The translations under genes were made by a program, and so were the position numbers. The notes below the pieces were generated by a model. That model was not told the origin of the DNA. It ran no database searches and was given only the letters and a program-made list of their open reading frames with translations. 64,000 nt of DNA, taken from the NCBI RefSeq assembly GCF_003574315.2, contig NZ_AP025739.1, positions 5,704,001 through 5,768,000 on the forward strand. Direction: 5' to 3'. Each line of letters begins with the position of its first letter. Position 1 is the stretch's first letter. The stretch comes from Capsulimonas corticalis (GTDB taxonomy: Bacteria > Armatimonadota > Armatimonadia > Armatimonadales > Capsulimonadaceae). Below, one piece after another: positions 35,582 through 42,736 of this stretch.

Positions 35582-37234
35582 TCAATAGTCCGCCACGGAC
35601 GCGTGAACATCCGCTGGAATGTCCAGCGGCCGGTAATTCACGTTAAGCGCTTTCAAGCGCTCCAAATGCGCCGTGAGGCGGCGGCGGAAATCGGGATAGG
35701 TTCGCCCATCGCGGCGTGACCATGTCACTTCGGCTAACGCCGCCAGCCTTGGAAACGCCATAAACTCAACCTGGGCGGGATTGGGCATATATTCCGTCCA
35801 GAGCTGCCCCTGCGCGCCCAGGACGTGATGCGCCTGATTGGCGGGGACTCCGGCCGGAACCGGCTCGTAGCCGTAAATGGTCTCCAGCGTCACGGTATCG
35901 CGAAACGCCAGCGGATCCCGCGACCAGTCTTCTGATTGGTAATAATCCAGGTAGGTATGCGTATACGGCGCCATGATGACATCGCGCCCCTGGCTGGCGG
36001 CCGTGACGCCGCCGATCTCGCCGCGCCACGACATCACCACCGCGTCCTCGGCAAGTCCGTCCTGAAGGATCTCGTCCCAGCCGACCAGCCGCCGCCCCTT
36101 TCCATTCAGGAACTCATCCATGCGGCCGATGAAATACGATTGCAGCGCTTCTTCGTCGGGCAGCTCCAGCGCGCGCCGGCGCTCCTGAGCCGCAGCGCTG
36201 TTTCGCCACTGGGTTTTGACAGCCTCATCCCCGCCGACATGAATGTAGGGCGACGGGAAGATGTCCAGCACTTCCGACAGCACATCCTGCAAAAAACGGA
36301 TCGTCGTCTCCCGTGGATTGAAGAGCTCGGCGTGAATCCCCCAGCGCGGACTGACTTCGACCGGATCCTCGGAGCCTCCCAGCTCGGGATACGCCGCCAC
36401 GGCGGCCTGCGCGTGCCCAGGCATCTCGATCTCGGGGACAATGACGACATGGCGCAGACGCGCGTATTCGACAATCTCGCGCATCTGTTCCTGCGTGTAA
36501 TAGCCGCCGTGCGGAGTGCTGTCAAAGGTCTGTGCGACGGCGTCGAATCCGGTATCGATCGGACTTTTCTCGGCAAACCCAACCATCGTCTTTTCCCGGA
36601 ACGCGCCGACCGATGTCAGCTTCGGATACTTCTTGATCTCAATCCGCCATCCCTGATCGTCGGTGAGATGGAGATGCAGAACGTTCAGTTTATGCAGAGC
36701 GAGGGTGTCGATAAACTTGCGAAGGAATTCGACGGGCATGAAATGCCGTGAAACATCCAGCATGGCGCCGCGCCAGGAGAAACGCGGCGTGTCTTCGATC
36801 TCGGCACACGGAATTGTCCACTCCCGGTCTTCAAGCCCATTTTCTCCCAGGGCCTTGGGGGGCAGCAACTGAAGCAGAGTTTGCGTCCCGTAAAAGAGCC
36901 CCGCGTCTTCAGCGGCGGAGATTGTCACGCGCTTTGGCGTCACGGAAAGGCGGTATCCCTCGTCGCCAAGATAAGCCAGCGCCAGATCCCGGCGAAACTC
37001 AATGCTCGATGCATTGCCGGGCAGAGTCTCCAAAATCGCGAGCGCGCCGCGAACCGCCGGAGCCAGGCGCTTCGCCAGCAGGTCCGCCGCAGCGCACGCC
37101 GGCTGCGCGGCGACCAATACCGTCTCACGACGCAAGAGAAAATATCCTTCGCGCTGCTTGATGGAAACCGGCTTAGGAATGATGTTCAGATCGGGAAGAG
37201 CAAAATCGTCGGGCGTCGGATCGATGTAGGACAT
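35582..37234 (-). CDS. GH20 beta-N-acetylhexosaminidase
   Basis: 550 residues. Residues about 15-150 form the GH20b domain (NIIPKPVSIKQREGYFLL). The catalytic TIM barrel begins at FSWRGAMLDVSRHFMPVEFL, with LHLTDDQGWRIEIKKYP, VVIVPEIEMPGHAQA and the catalytic Asp-Glu pair in YIHVGGDEAVKTQW (about residue 335). VGWDEILQDGL and LGAQGQLWTEYM complete the active site. The enzyme removes terminal GlcNAc/GalNAc by substrate-assisted catalysis. No signal peptide is visible, so it may act on imported oligosaccharides. Co-transcribed with the regulator (30-base gap) and the symporter. Confidence 0.95.
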   Translation of the reverse strand: MSYIDPTPDDFALPDLNIIPKPVSIKQREGYFLLRRETVLVAAQPACAAADLLAKRLAPAVRGALAILETLPGNASSIEFRRDLALAYLGDEGYRLSVTPKRVTISAAEDAGLFYGTQTLLQLLPPKALGENGLEDREWTIPCAEIEDTPRFSWRGAMLDVSRHFMPVEFLRKFIDTLALHKLNVLHLHLTDDQGWRIEIKKYPKLTSVGAFREKTMVGFAEKSPIDTGFDAVAQTFDSTPHGGYYTQEQMREIVEYARLRHVVIVPEIEMPGHAQAAVAAYPELGGSEDPVEVSPRWGIHAELFNPRETTIRFLQDVLSEVLDIFPSPYIHVGGDEAVKTQWRNSAAAQERRRALELPDEEALQSYFIGRMDEFLNGKGRRLVGWDEILQDGLAEDAVVMSWRGEIGGVTAASQGRDVIMAPYTHTYLDYYQSEDWSRDPLAFRDTVTLETIYGYEPVPAGVPANQAHHVLGAQGQLWTEYMPNPAQVEFMAFPRLAALAEVTWSRRDGRTYPDFRRRLTAHLERLKALNVNYRPLDIPADVHASVADY

Positions 37235-37264
37235 GAAGCGTTCCTTGAAAAATGGAGGACGGCG

Positions 37265-38371
37265 CTAACGCGCCGCCATCAGCGCCGACAGATTTTCCGA
37301 GGTCGAGTCGCGCAGCATCAGATCCGCGCTGAGCACGACGTTCGAAATATCTTTGCCGGATGCAAGTTCAATCAGCGACTCCGCCGCCGTACGGCCCAGC
37401 GCGAGGCGGGCTTGCCGGACAGTCGTCAGAGCGGGCAGCATATAGTCGGCGACGGAGAAGTCGCCAAAACCGACAATGGACAGGCCGCGCGGCACGGAAA
37501 GGCCAAGGTCGCGCGCGGCTTTGATCGCCCCAAGCGCCGCGAGGTCGCTGGCGCAGATAATCGCGGTCGGACGGTGCGACTGTGTCAGCATCTGTATCGC
37601 GCCGGCGTAACCGGCGGCTTCATTGAAGCCCTCGCCCGCTTCCACGGCGCCGCGCAGGCCATGCTGCTTCACAGCGTCCCGAAAGCCGCGCAGGCGGTCC
37701 ATGGCGTCGAAGTTCGTCGCCGGGCCACGGACAAAGCCGATGCGCTCGTGTCCGAGGCCGACGAGATGATCCACCGCGCTCCCGATCCCCATGGCGTCGT
37801 CGATATAGACGCTGGGAATAGAGCGTCGCCCCGAGTACCGGTTGATCGACAGTACGCGCAGTCCGCTGTCGCGAAGGCGCTCGATCATCTGCACCTGGGC
37901 GTCTTCGAATAGCAAGCACGCGATCGCCGATCCCGGCTCCAGAAGATGCGCCGTGTCGGCGATCTCGTCACTAAAGATCGCGGCCCGGTGGCCGGCTTCC
38001 TCCATCGCCCTTTGAAAGCCTTCCAGCAGCTCCGGGAAGTAATACGGGTCCAGCCGCTGCGAATCCGAGGGAAAGAGCAGGGCCATCGGATGCAGCGTGC
38101 GGGAGACGGCGGGCTGCTGATCTTTCGGGACGATATAAGTCCCCTTGCCGCGCACGCGCAGCAGCACGCCCTCCTCGACAAGGTTCGCGATGGCCTGACG
38201 CATGGTCATATGCGCGACTTCAAAGCGGCGCGCGAGCTCCAGCTCACCGGGAAGTCTCTCGTCGGACTTCCAAAGGCCGGACACGATCTCTTGACGCAAA
38301 GCGCTCGCCACTTCACGATGCTTTACCACAGACGCCTTTTTTATTTTTGCCGGCGATGTTTTTTTAATCAT
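37265..38371 (-). CDS. GntR-HTH/LacI-sensor transcriptional regulator (AraR-like architecture)
   Basis: 368 residues. A Lys-rich start is followed by a GntR winged helix (about 18-85: ALRQEIVSGLWKSDERLPGE, VAHMTMRQAIANLVEEGVLL, RGKGTYIV). A LacI/PBP-like sensor follows (about 95-368: YFPELLEGFQRAMEEAGHRA, IDDAMGIGSAVDHLVGLGHERIGFV, AIICASDLAALGAIKAARDLG). This chimera is that of Bacillus AraR. It heads the operon with GH20 and the symporter and is the obvious local regulator. A TACCAA/TTGGTA dyad lies about 90 bases upstream of its ATG. Confidence 0.92.
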   Translation of the reverse strand: MIKKTSPAKIKKASVVKHREVASALRQEIVSGLWKSDERLPGELELARRFEVAHMTMRQAIANLVEEGVLLRVRGKGTYIVPKDQQPAVSRTLHPMALLFPSDSQRLDPYYFPELLEGFQRAMEEAGHRAAIFSDEIADTAHLLEPGSAIACLLFEDAQVQMIERLRDSGLRVLSINRYSGRRSIPSVYIDDAMGIGSAVDHLVGLGHERIGFVRGPATNFDAMDRLRGFRDAVKQHGLRGAVEAGEGFNEAAGYAGAIQMLTQSHRPTAIICASDLAALGAIKAARDLGLSVPRGLSIVGFGDFSVADYMLPALTTVRQARLALGRTAAESLIELASGKDISNVVLSADLMLRDSTSENLSALMAAR

Positions 38372-38461
38372 AACGGATCATTTGCCTTTGCCATCGAATT
38401 ATGCTGTAGAAGCGGACAATCCATTGCTATCTATCACACATTGGATTCAACAACTCTATAT

Positions 38462-38477
38462 TACCAAGTGTTTGGTA
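38462..38477 (-). promoter_or_regulatory. Candidate operator of the GntR/LacI-type regulator
   Basis: TACCAAGTGTTTGGTA: 6-bp inverted half-sites with a 4-base spacer, in the AT-rich region upstream of the regulator-GH20-symporter operon. An operator here would allow autoregulation. Confidence 0.4.
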
Positions 38478-38533
38478 TTTTTCCGTGATGACTCTCAAAA
38501 AATCCATCGCGCGGCGAAGTTTCAGTGCGAAGA

Positions 38534-38719
38534 TCAATGCGCGGCGGGGCCAATCATGTCGCGCCGCATCGCCTGGCGCTCCACCGGATTCATGGCGCCC
38601 TGGCGGACGGCGCTTTTGGGAGCACTGTGACCGCAGCCGGCGATCGCGGCGGCGCAGACGATCAGGAACGCCAGGCCAATGGGAACGGCGGCGAAACGGT
38701 GGGTGAAGTTCGGTTTCAT
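38534..38719 (-). CDS. Small predicted lipoprotein
   Basis: 61 residues. Basic start, hydrophobic helix and the lipobox IAGC (Cys at about residue 29), then a short hydrophilic tail ending in a PVERQAMRRDMIGPA segment. Its ATG is one or two bases from the stop of the upstream secreted-protein gene, so the two are coupled. Short lipoproteins of this shape are frequent beside DUF1559 and glycosidase genes in this kind of genome; the role is unknown. Confidence 0.6.
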   Translation of the reverse strand: MKPNFTHRFAAVPIGLAFLIVCAAAIAGCGHSAPKSAVRQGAMNPVERQAMRRDMIGPAAH

Positions 38720-38720
38720 A

Positions 38721-39614
38721 TTAAGGCTTCAGTGTTTGATATCGGATATAGTCGTGGATGGCGTAGCCTCGGAAGGAGGGCTGCGCTTTGAACTTCGGCA
38801 AGGCTTCGGCAAGCTCGCGCTCCAGCACGGTATTTCCAGAGCCGTAGAATGTCGCGCGCGGCGTATCTCCCAGCGGGTTGGTCTCCACTCCGATCCAGAC
38901 GCCCTTGTGCTTGCTGCTGGCGTAGGACAGGATCTCCGCGGGATCACCGACCATCTGCTCCACCGTCGTCACATAGTCCATAACGGCGACTTCATCGACC
39001 TGGTCCATAATCAGACGGCCAAGCAGCCCAAACTGCGCGCCGGTAAACCAGCGCGGGATAGCCTGGGAAAGGATGACGCGCTGGCCGGAGGCGCGAATCA
39101 TCGCATGCGAGCGTCCCAGCAGATCCACCAGACCGTTCTGCACCGTCATGGACGGCCAGCCGTTCGGCCCTGTCAGCGTGTAGGGCTCGACATCGTATTG
39201 AAACCCATCATAGCGCGCGGCGGCGTTCGATGACTTATTGTAATTCAGGATCGCCGTGAGATTGCGCAGGCCCTCCGGCTGCCCCTGCGCCGTCGCCCAG
39301 CTTGGATCGCCACATAGGAAATCGACGCGCAGGCGCTTGTGGTGCGCGGCGGTGATAAAGGCCCGCAAGCGCGAGACCGTACCGGCGTCCTGAAAATCGC
39401 GCGGCTGCATGCCGTCGAAGTAGATCGTTTTGATGGCGTGTCCGGCGTCGCCGCGCGGCGCGGCGAGGAACTGAAAGAACTTCGCCTGATTTGCGGGATC
39501 CTGCCGAATCGCGGCGGTGTTCCAGACCCACAAAGCGCGCGGCGCGGCGCCGGTGGCGATGGGGAGAACCGCGAGCGCCGCCGCCGCGATGCAAGTCAGT
39601 AGATTGCGTTTCAT
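38721..39614 (-). CDS. Secreted protein of unknown function, TIM-barrel-like
   Basis: 297 residues. Signal peptide at about 1-23 (LLTCIAAAALAVLPIATGAA). The body alternates strands and helices in a barrel-like order: RALWVWNTAAI, AIKTIYFDGM, LRVDFLCGDPSWA, YDGFQYDVEPYTL, QRVILSQAIPRWF, VDEVAVMDYVTT, GVWIGVETNP, FRGYAIHDYIRY. YDVEPY has the acidic pair placed like the catalytic end of a glycosidase-type barrel strand, but I cannot assign a family. A decayed paralogue lies at 33237-33473, across the GlcNAc operon. The small lipoprotein gene follows directly. Confidence 0.7.
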   Translation of the reverse strand: MKRNLLTCIAAAALAVLPIATGAAPRALWVWNTAAIRQDPANQAKFFQFLAAPRGDAGHAIKTIYFDGMQPRDFQDAGTVSRLRAFITAAHHKRLRVDFLCGDPSWATAQGQPEGLRNLTAILNYNKSSNAAARYDGFQYDVEPYTLTGPNGWPSMTVQNGLVDLLGRSHAMIRASGQRVILSQAIPRWFTGAQFGLLGRLIMDQVDEVAVMDYVTTVEQMVGDPAEILSYASSKHKGVWIGVETNPLGDTPRATFYGSGNTVLERELAEALPKFKAQPSFRGYAIHDYIRYQTLKP

Positions 39615-39641
39615 AAAAGAGTGTGCGCCTTTGAAGATTAC

Positions 39642-39673
39642 CGGGCTCGCTTGGATCGAACGTCACGAGCCCG
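39642..39673 (-). terminator. Possible hairpin terminator of the DUF1559 prepilin gene
   Basis: CGGGCTCG (39642-39649) and CGAGCCCG (39666-39673) form an 8-bp stem with a 16-base loop between the prepilin and the secreted-protein genes. No T run follows, so it is weak. Confidence 0.35.
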
Positions 39674-39682
39674 ATGACAATG

Positions 39683-40477
39683 TTATCGGATGGAGCGATA
39701 CTGTGCGGGGGAGCCCGTCAGGGTATCGGGAGCGTCGCCGCCGATCTGCCAGTTCCAAATCGTGACCGATCCCCGATGCATCGCTTTGGCGTGCCCGTCG
39801 CAGAATACGAAATTCGCCATCTTGTTATGGCGATAGCGCACCTGTCCCGGCGATGTGCCGTCGACATTGGTGTCGTTGTCGATCGAGTCCCAGTCCTTGT
39901 CCTTGGTCGGCGCTTCGAACGCGTTCCATGGGCCGCCGTTAACGGAGCCGGGATTGACGCGGTAGACGGTAGTGGTTTGATTGGCGTAGGCGGGGATCTG
40001 ATTGGCGTCGCCAAAGATGATCGTCTCCGCCGGATGCGTCTGCATCGATAGGGACGACGGAAGCGAATAGTCGAAATTCATGTTGAACGGATTGCCGACA
40101 TCCGTGGAGTCGCCGCCGACGCGTCCGTTCATCGAGTAGCCGATCTTCTCGGTATGCGGCGACGAAGGACAGAAGTTCAGCGTGGCGATATTCGCATTGG
40201 CGCTGGAGACATAGGGCATGATGCTGTAGTACCAATAGTCTTCATTGCGGGAGCCATCGTCGCCGTATCCAATAATGCTCATCTCATCATAGTCCTGCGA
40301 GTACTGCAAGCTGGCCAGCCCCAGCTGCTTCAGGTTGCTGGCGCATGTGGACTGACGCGCCTTCTCACGGGCCGTCGCAAAGACCGGGAACAGGATCGCC
40401 GCGAGAATCGCAATGATAGCGATGACAACGAGAAGCTCAATGAGGGTAAAACCTCGTTTATTAATTCCGGCAAGCAT
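39683..40477 (-). CDS. DUF1559 (H-X9-DG) prepilin-type protein
   Basis: 264 residues. Prepilin signal with cleavage expected after G9 (KRG|FTLIE14), then [22 protein letters not shown]1559 features follow: [22 protein letters not shown] and a C-terminal [13 protein letters not shown]-terminal 60 residues are nearly the same as those of the prepilin at 1440-2219; the rest differs widely. It is preceded by a consensus promoter with a leader of about 200 bases. Surface or secretion role unknown. Confidence 0.92.
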   Translation of the reverse strand: MLAGINKRGFTLIELLVVIAIIAILAAILFPVFATAREKARQSTCASNLKQLGLASLQYSQDYDEMSIIGYGDDGSRNEDYWYYSIMPYVSSANANIATLNFCPSSPHTEKIGYSMNGRVGGDSTDVGNPFNMNFDYSLPSSLSMQTHPAETIIFGDANQIPAYANQTTTVYRVNPGSVNGGPWNAFEAPTKDKDWDSIDNDTNVDGTSPGQVRYRHNKMANFVFCDGHAKAMHRGSVTIWNWQIGGDAPDTLTGSPAQYRSIR

Positions 40478-40895
40478 GACTTTTTCTCCTGATTGACAAC
40501 GATGATCGCCGGCGGGTATCCCCTGCGCGGCGTCAACTTGAGAACGAAATTATGATGGCGTCTTGCGACACGCGTCTCTTCGCTGAGTGGGCGTTCAGAG
40601 CGTCTTTGCTCGCCGATTCGTTGGAGGACGGCGACTTCGTCATTGATACCGCCGCAGGATCCAATTTATAGATGACTGAATTTATAATACAATATATCCT
40701 GAGAAATGTCAACATATATAGAGCAGTTGTAAAAGATTCTTTTTCCTGTCCGAAATTGCCGGCGGCGATGTCACCGTCGGCGCCGCCGGCGATCTTCCGA
40801 ACAAAGGACGCCATTGAGTAAGCTTCCCTGCATCCGGGTATAATGTCCTTTAAATACTCCGACGTATATTTCCACGTGAGAAGGTTAAAACGTAC
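40478..40895. other. Divergent intergenic region with two promoters
   Basis: 418 bases between the prepilin (minus) and methyltransferase (plus) genes. It holds the minus-strand promoter at 40684-40712 and a plus-strand TTGAGT (40814-40819), 19-base spacer, TATAAT (40839-40844). The segment 40478-40676 would be the prepilin leader; no clear fold or ORF is recognised in it. Confidence 0.45.
40684..40712 (-). promoter_or_regulatory. Sigma-70-type promoter of the DUF1559 prepilin gene
   Basis: Minus strand: TTGACA (40712-40707), 17-base spacer, TATTAT (40689-40684). The -35 box is perfect and the surroundings are AT-rich, as for the promoter at 1369-1397 of the other prepilin gene. Confidence 0.7.
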
Positions 40896-41768
40896 ATGCT
40901 CTCCAAGGATATCCTTTCCCTCGCCATGCGCGAGACGATGTCCCGTACGTCGATGGAACGCCGCCCCCGGACAAGCATCGACGCTGTTGCGCCCGACGCC
41001 GAGCTGCAGCAAGTCTCGGAAGCCGCGGATCGGGCTTACCAGGCCGCGTACCACTTCAACGCGCTGGCGGCGAGCCGCCTGATTCCTGAAGGCGGTCTGG
41101 TGCTGGATCTGGGCTGCGGGTCCGGCGGTTTTCTGGTTTACCTCGCCCAGCATCGCCCGGATATTCAGATCATCGGGATCGATCCTTCGGAGCGCCTGGT
41201 CGCGCGCGGGCAGCAGACGGTAGAGGATCATGCGCTGACGGATCGCGTCAGCGTCAACCACTGTGATTTGACAAGCTTCAGCGAACGAATCCCCGGGCGC
41301 GTTGATATGATCACCGGCGTCTTCACGCTCAACCAGCTTTTGACCATGGACGATCTGCTGCGCTGTTTCCAGCAGATCTCCCAGGTCCGAATCCGATGCG
41401 GCTGCGCGGCTTGGCTCTTCGATTTCGCCCGCCCCAAGGCGCTCAATACGGCGGAGGAGTTCGCCGGCACGCTGATGCCCGGCCTGCCCGTGCTGTTCCG
41501 CCGCGAGAACCGCAATGCGCTGATGTCGGCGTTCACATACAACGAAGTGTCCGACGCCGTGAACAAAGTCTCGCTGGGCACCGTGCACCACGCGCAGTCC
41601 AAGAACCTGCATGTCTATCAGGCGCACTGGCTGGAGCGCGAGGACGAGCACAAAAACAGCAAGAACAATCCATGGGTCGAGGGCCGCCTGTCGGCGAACG
41701 TCTTGCAGCAGTTCAAGCAGATTTGTGAGATGTTCCCAACCGTTCCCCTGCCCCAGCACCTCAAATAG
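40896..41768 (+). CDS. Class I SAM-dependent methyltransferase
   Basis: 290 residues. Motif I is GLVLDLGCGSGGFLVYLAQ (about residues 68-86), followed by IIGIDPSERLVARGQ (motif II region) and VDMITGVFTLNQLL (motif IV). The N-terminal 50 residues are a charged helix region and the C-terminus has a YQAHWLEREDEH segment. The substrate is unknown. A TATAAT lies about 50 bases upstream. The next gene, ung, begins 16 bases after its stop and is probably co-transcribed. Confidence 0.85.
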   Translation: MLSKDILSLAMRETMSRTSMERRPRTSIDAVAPDAELQQVSEAADRAYQAAYHFNALAASRLIPEGGLVLDLGCGSGGFLVYLAQHRPDIQIIGIDPSERLVARGQQTVEDHALTDRVSVNHCDLTSFSERIPGRVDMITGVFTLNQLLTMDDLLRCFQQISQVRIRCGCAAWLFDFARPKALNTAEEFAGTLMPGLPVLFRRENRNALMSAFTYNEVSDAVNKVSLGTVHHAQSKNLHVYQAHWLEREDEHKNSKNNPWVEGRLSANVLQQFKQICEMFPTVPLPQHLK

Positions 41769-41784
41769 AAAGCCCGTCATCACC

Positions 41785-42456
41785 ATGGATCTCACCCTGC
41801 CGGAATCCTGGCGCGACCATCTCGCCGGAGAGTTCGAAAAGCCTTACTTTCATAAGCTGACGGAGTTTGTGGACGCCGAGCGCGCCGCGTATACCGTGTT
41901 CCCGCCGGAATCTCAGGTCTTCTCCGCGCTCAAGCTCACGCCTTTGGAGGACGTCCGCGTCATGATCCTGGGCCAGGACCCGTATCATGACGACGGTCAG
42001 GCCCACGGCCTCTGCTTCTCCGTTCAGCCCGGCGTCAAATCGCCGCCGTCTCTGGTGAACATCTTTAAAGAACTGAAATCCGACCTGGACGCTCCCATTC
42101 CCAGCAGCGGCTATCTCGTTCCCTGGGCCGAGCAGGGCGTCCTCCTTCTCAACGCCGTCCTGACAGTCCGAGCCCACGAGGCGAACTCGCACAAGAACAA
42201 AGGCTGGGAAACCTTCACGGACGCCGTGATCCAGACGGTCAGCGCCAAGGATTCTCCGGTCGTCTTCGTTCTCTGGGGCGCGTACGCGCAGAAAAAAGTC
42301 CCATTGATCGATGCGAGCAAGCACGTGATCCTCCAGTCCGCGCACCCGTCGCCGCTCTCGGCGCGCGCCGGCTTCTTCGGCAGCAAACCTTTCTCCAAAA
42401 TCAATGAGGCGCTGCGCGCGAATGGAACGCCGGAGATCGACTGGCGATTGCCATAG
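41785..42456 (+). CDS. ung: Uracil-DNA glycosylase (family 1)
   Basis: 223 residues, the usual UNG length. The water-activating motif is MILGQDPYHDDGQAHGLCFSV, with catalytic D65. FKELKSDLDAPIP and GVLLLNAVLTV are conserved, FVLWGAYAQKK follows, and the minor-groove loop HPSPLSARAGFFG supplies the catalytic His. The enzyme excises uracil from DNA in base excision repair. The longer frame from 41611 overlaps the upstream gene and lacks family similarity, so ATG 41785 is chosen. An inverted-repeat element follows at once. Confidence 0.97.
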   Translation: MDLTLPESWRDHLAGEFEKPYFHKLTEFVDAERAAYTVFPPESQVFSALKLTPLEDVRVMILGQDPYHDDGQAHGLCFSVQPGVKSPPSLVNIFKELKSDLDAPIPSSGYLVPWAEQGVLLLNAVLTVRAHEANSHKNKGWETFTDAVIQTVSAKDSPVVFVLWGAYAQKKVPLIDASKHVILQSAHPSPLSARAGFFGSKPFSKINEALRANGTPEIDWRLP

Positions 42457-42458
42457 GT

Positions 42459-42604
42459 CAAACCCACCCCGGCCCTTCGGGCCACCCCTCCCGCCGCCGG
42501 GAAGGGTTGGTAGGATTGCCTCGTACGAAAGCCGCTTTCGCTATTTGTCCGAATAACCCTTCCCGGCGGCGGGAGGGGTGGCCCGAAGCGCCGGGGTGGG
42601 TTTG
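42459..42604. repeat. Inverted repeat with 50-bp arms
   Basis: Arms 42459-42508 and 42555-42604 are complementary at 49 of 50 positions. The 46-base centre contains a smaller hairpin (CGAAAG/CTTTCG). The element starts two or three bases after the ung stop and could act as a terminator. A partial third copy of an arm lies at 42625-42672. The arms are extremely GC-rich and non-coding. Confidence 0.8.
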
Positions 42605-42624
42605 CAAGGGGTGGTGCGTAACGT

Positions 42625-42672
42625 CGGGTGGGTTTGCCCCGGAAGGGTCACCCGAAGCGCGGCGGTGGGTTT
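42625..42672. repeat. Partial, diverged copy of the 50-bp repeat arm
   Basis: GGGTGGGTTTGCCCCGGAAG onwards resembles parts of the right arm at 42555-42604 (CCCGAAGCGC and GGTGGGTTTG are shared). It follows a TGCGTAACGTC motif at 42615-42625. Suggests that this site has taken repeat insertions more than once. Confidence 0.45.
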
Positions 42673-42736
42673 GCCGTTTGCCAAGGGGCAGGAATAATTC
42701 CGAAGCGCACAAACGAGCTAGTCAGGAAAAGACCCG

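Noticed and set aside
40533-41795. 420-codon minus-strand frame
   Set aside because: It overlaps the methyltransferase on the other strand, whose SAM motifs are clear, and its product is Arg/His/Val-rich without a domain, typical of antisense frames in GC-rich genes.
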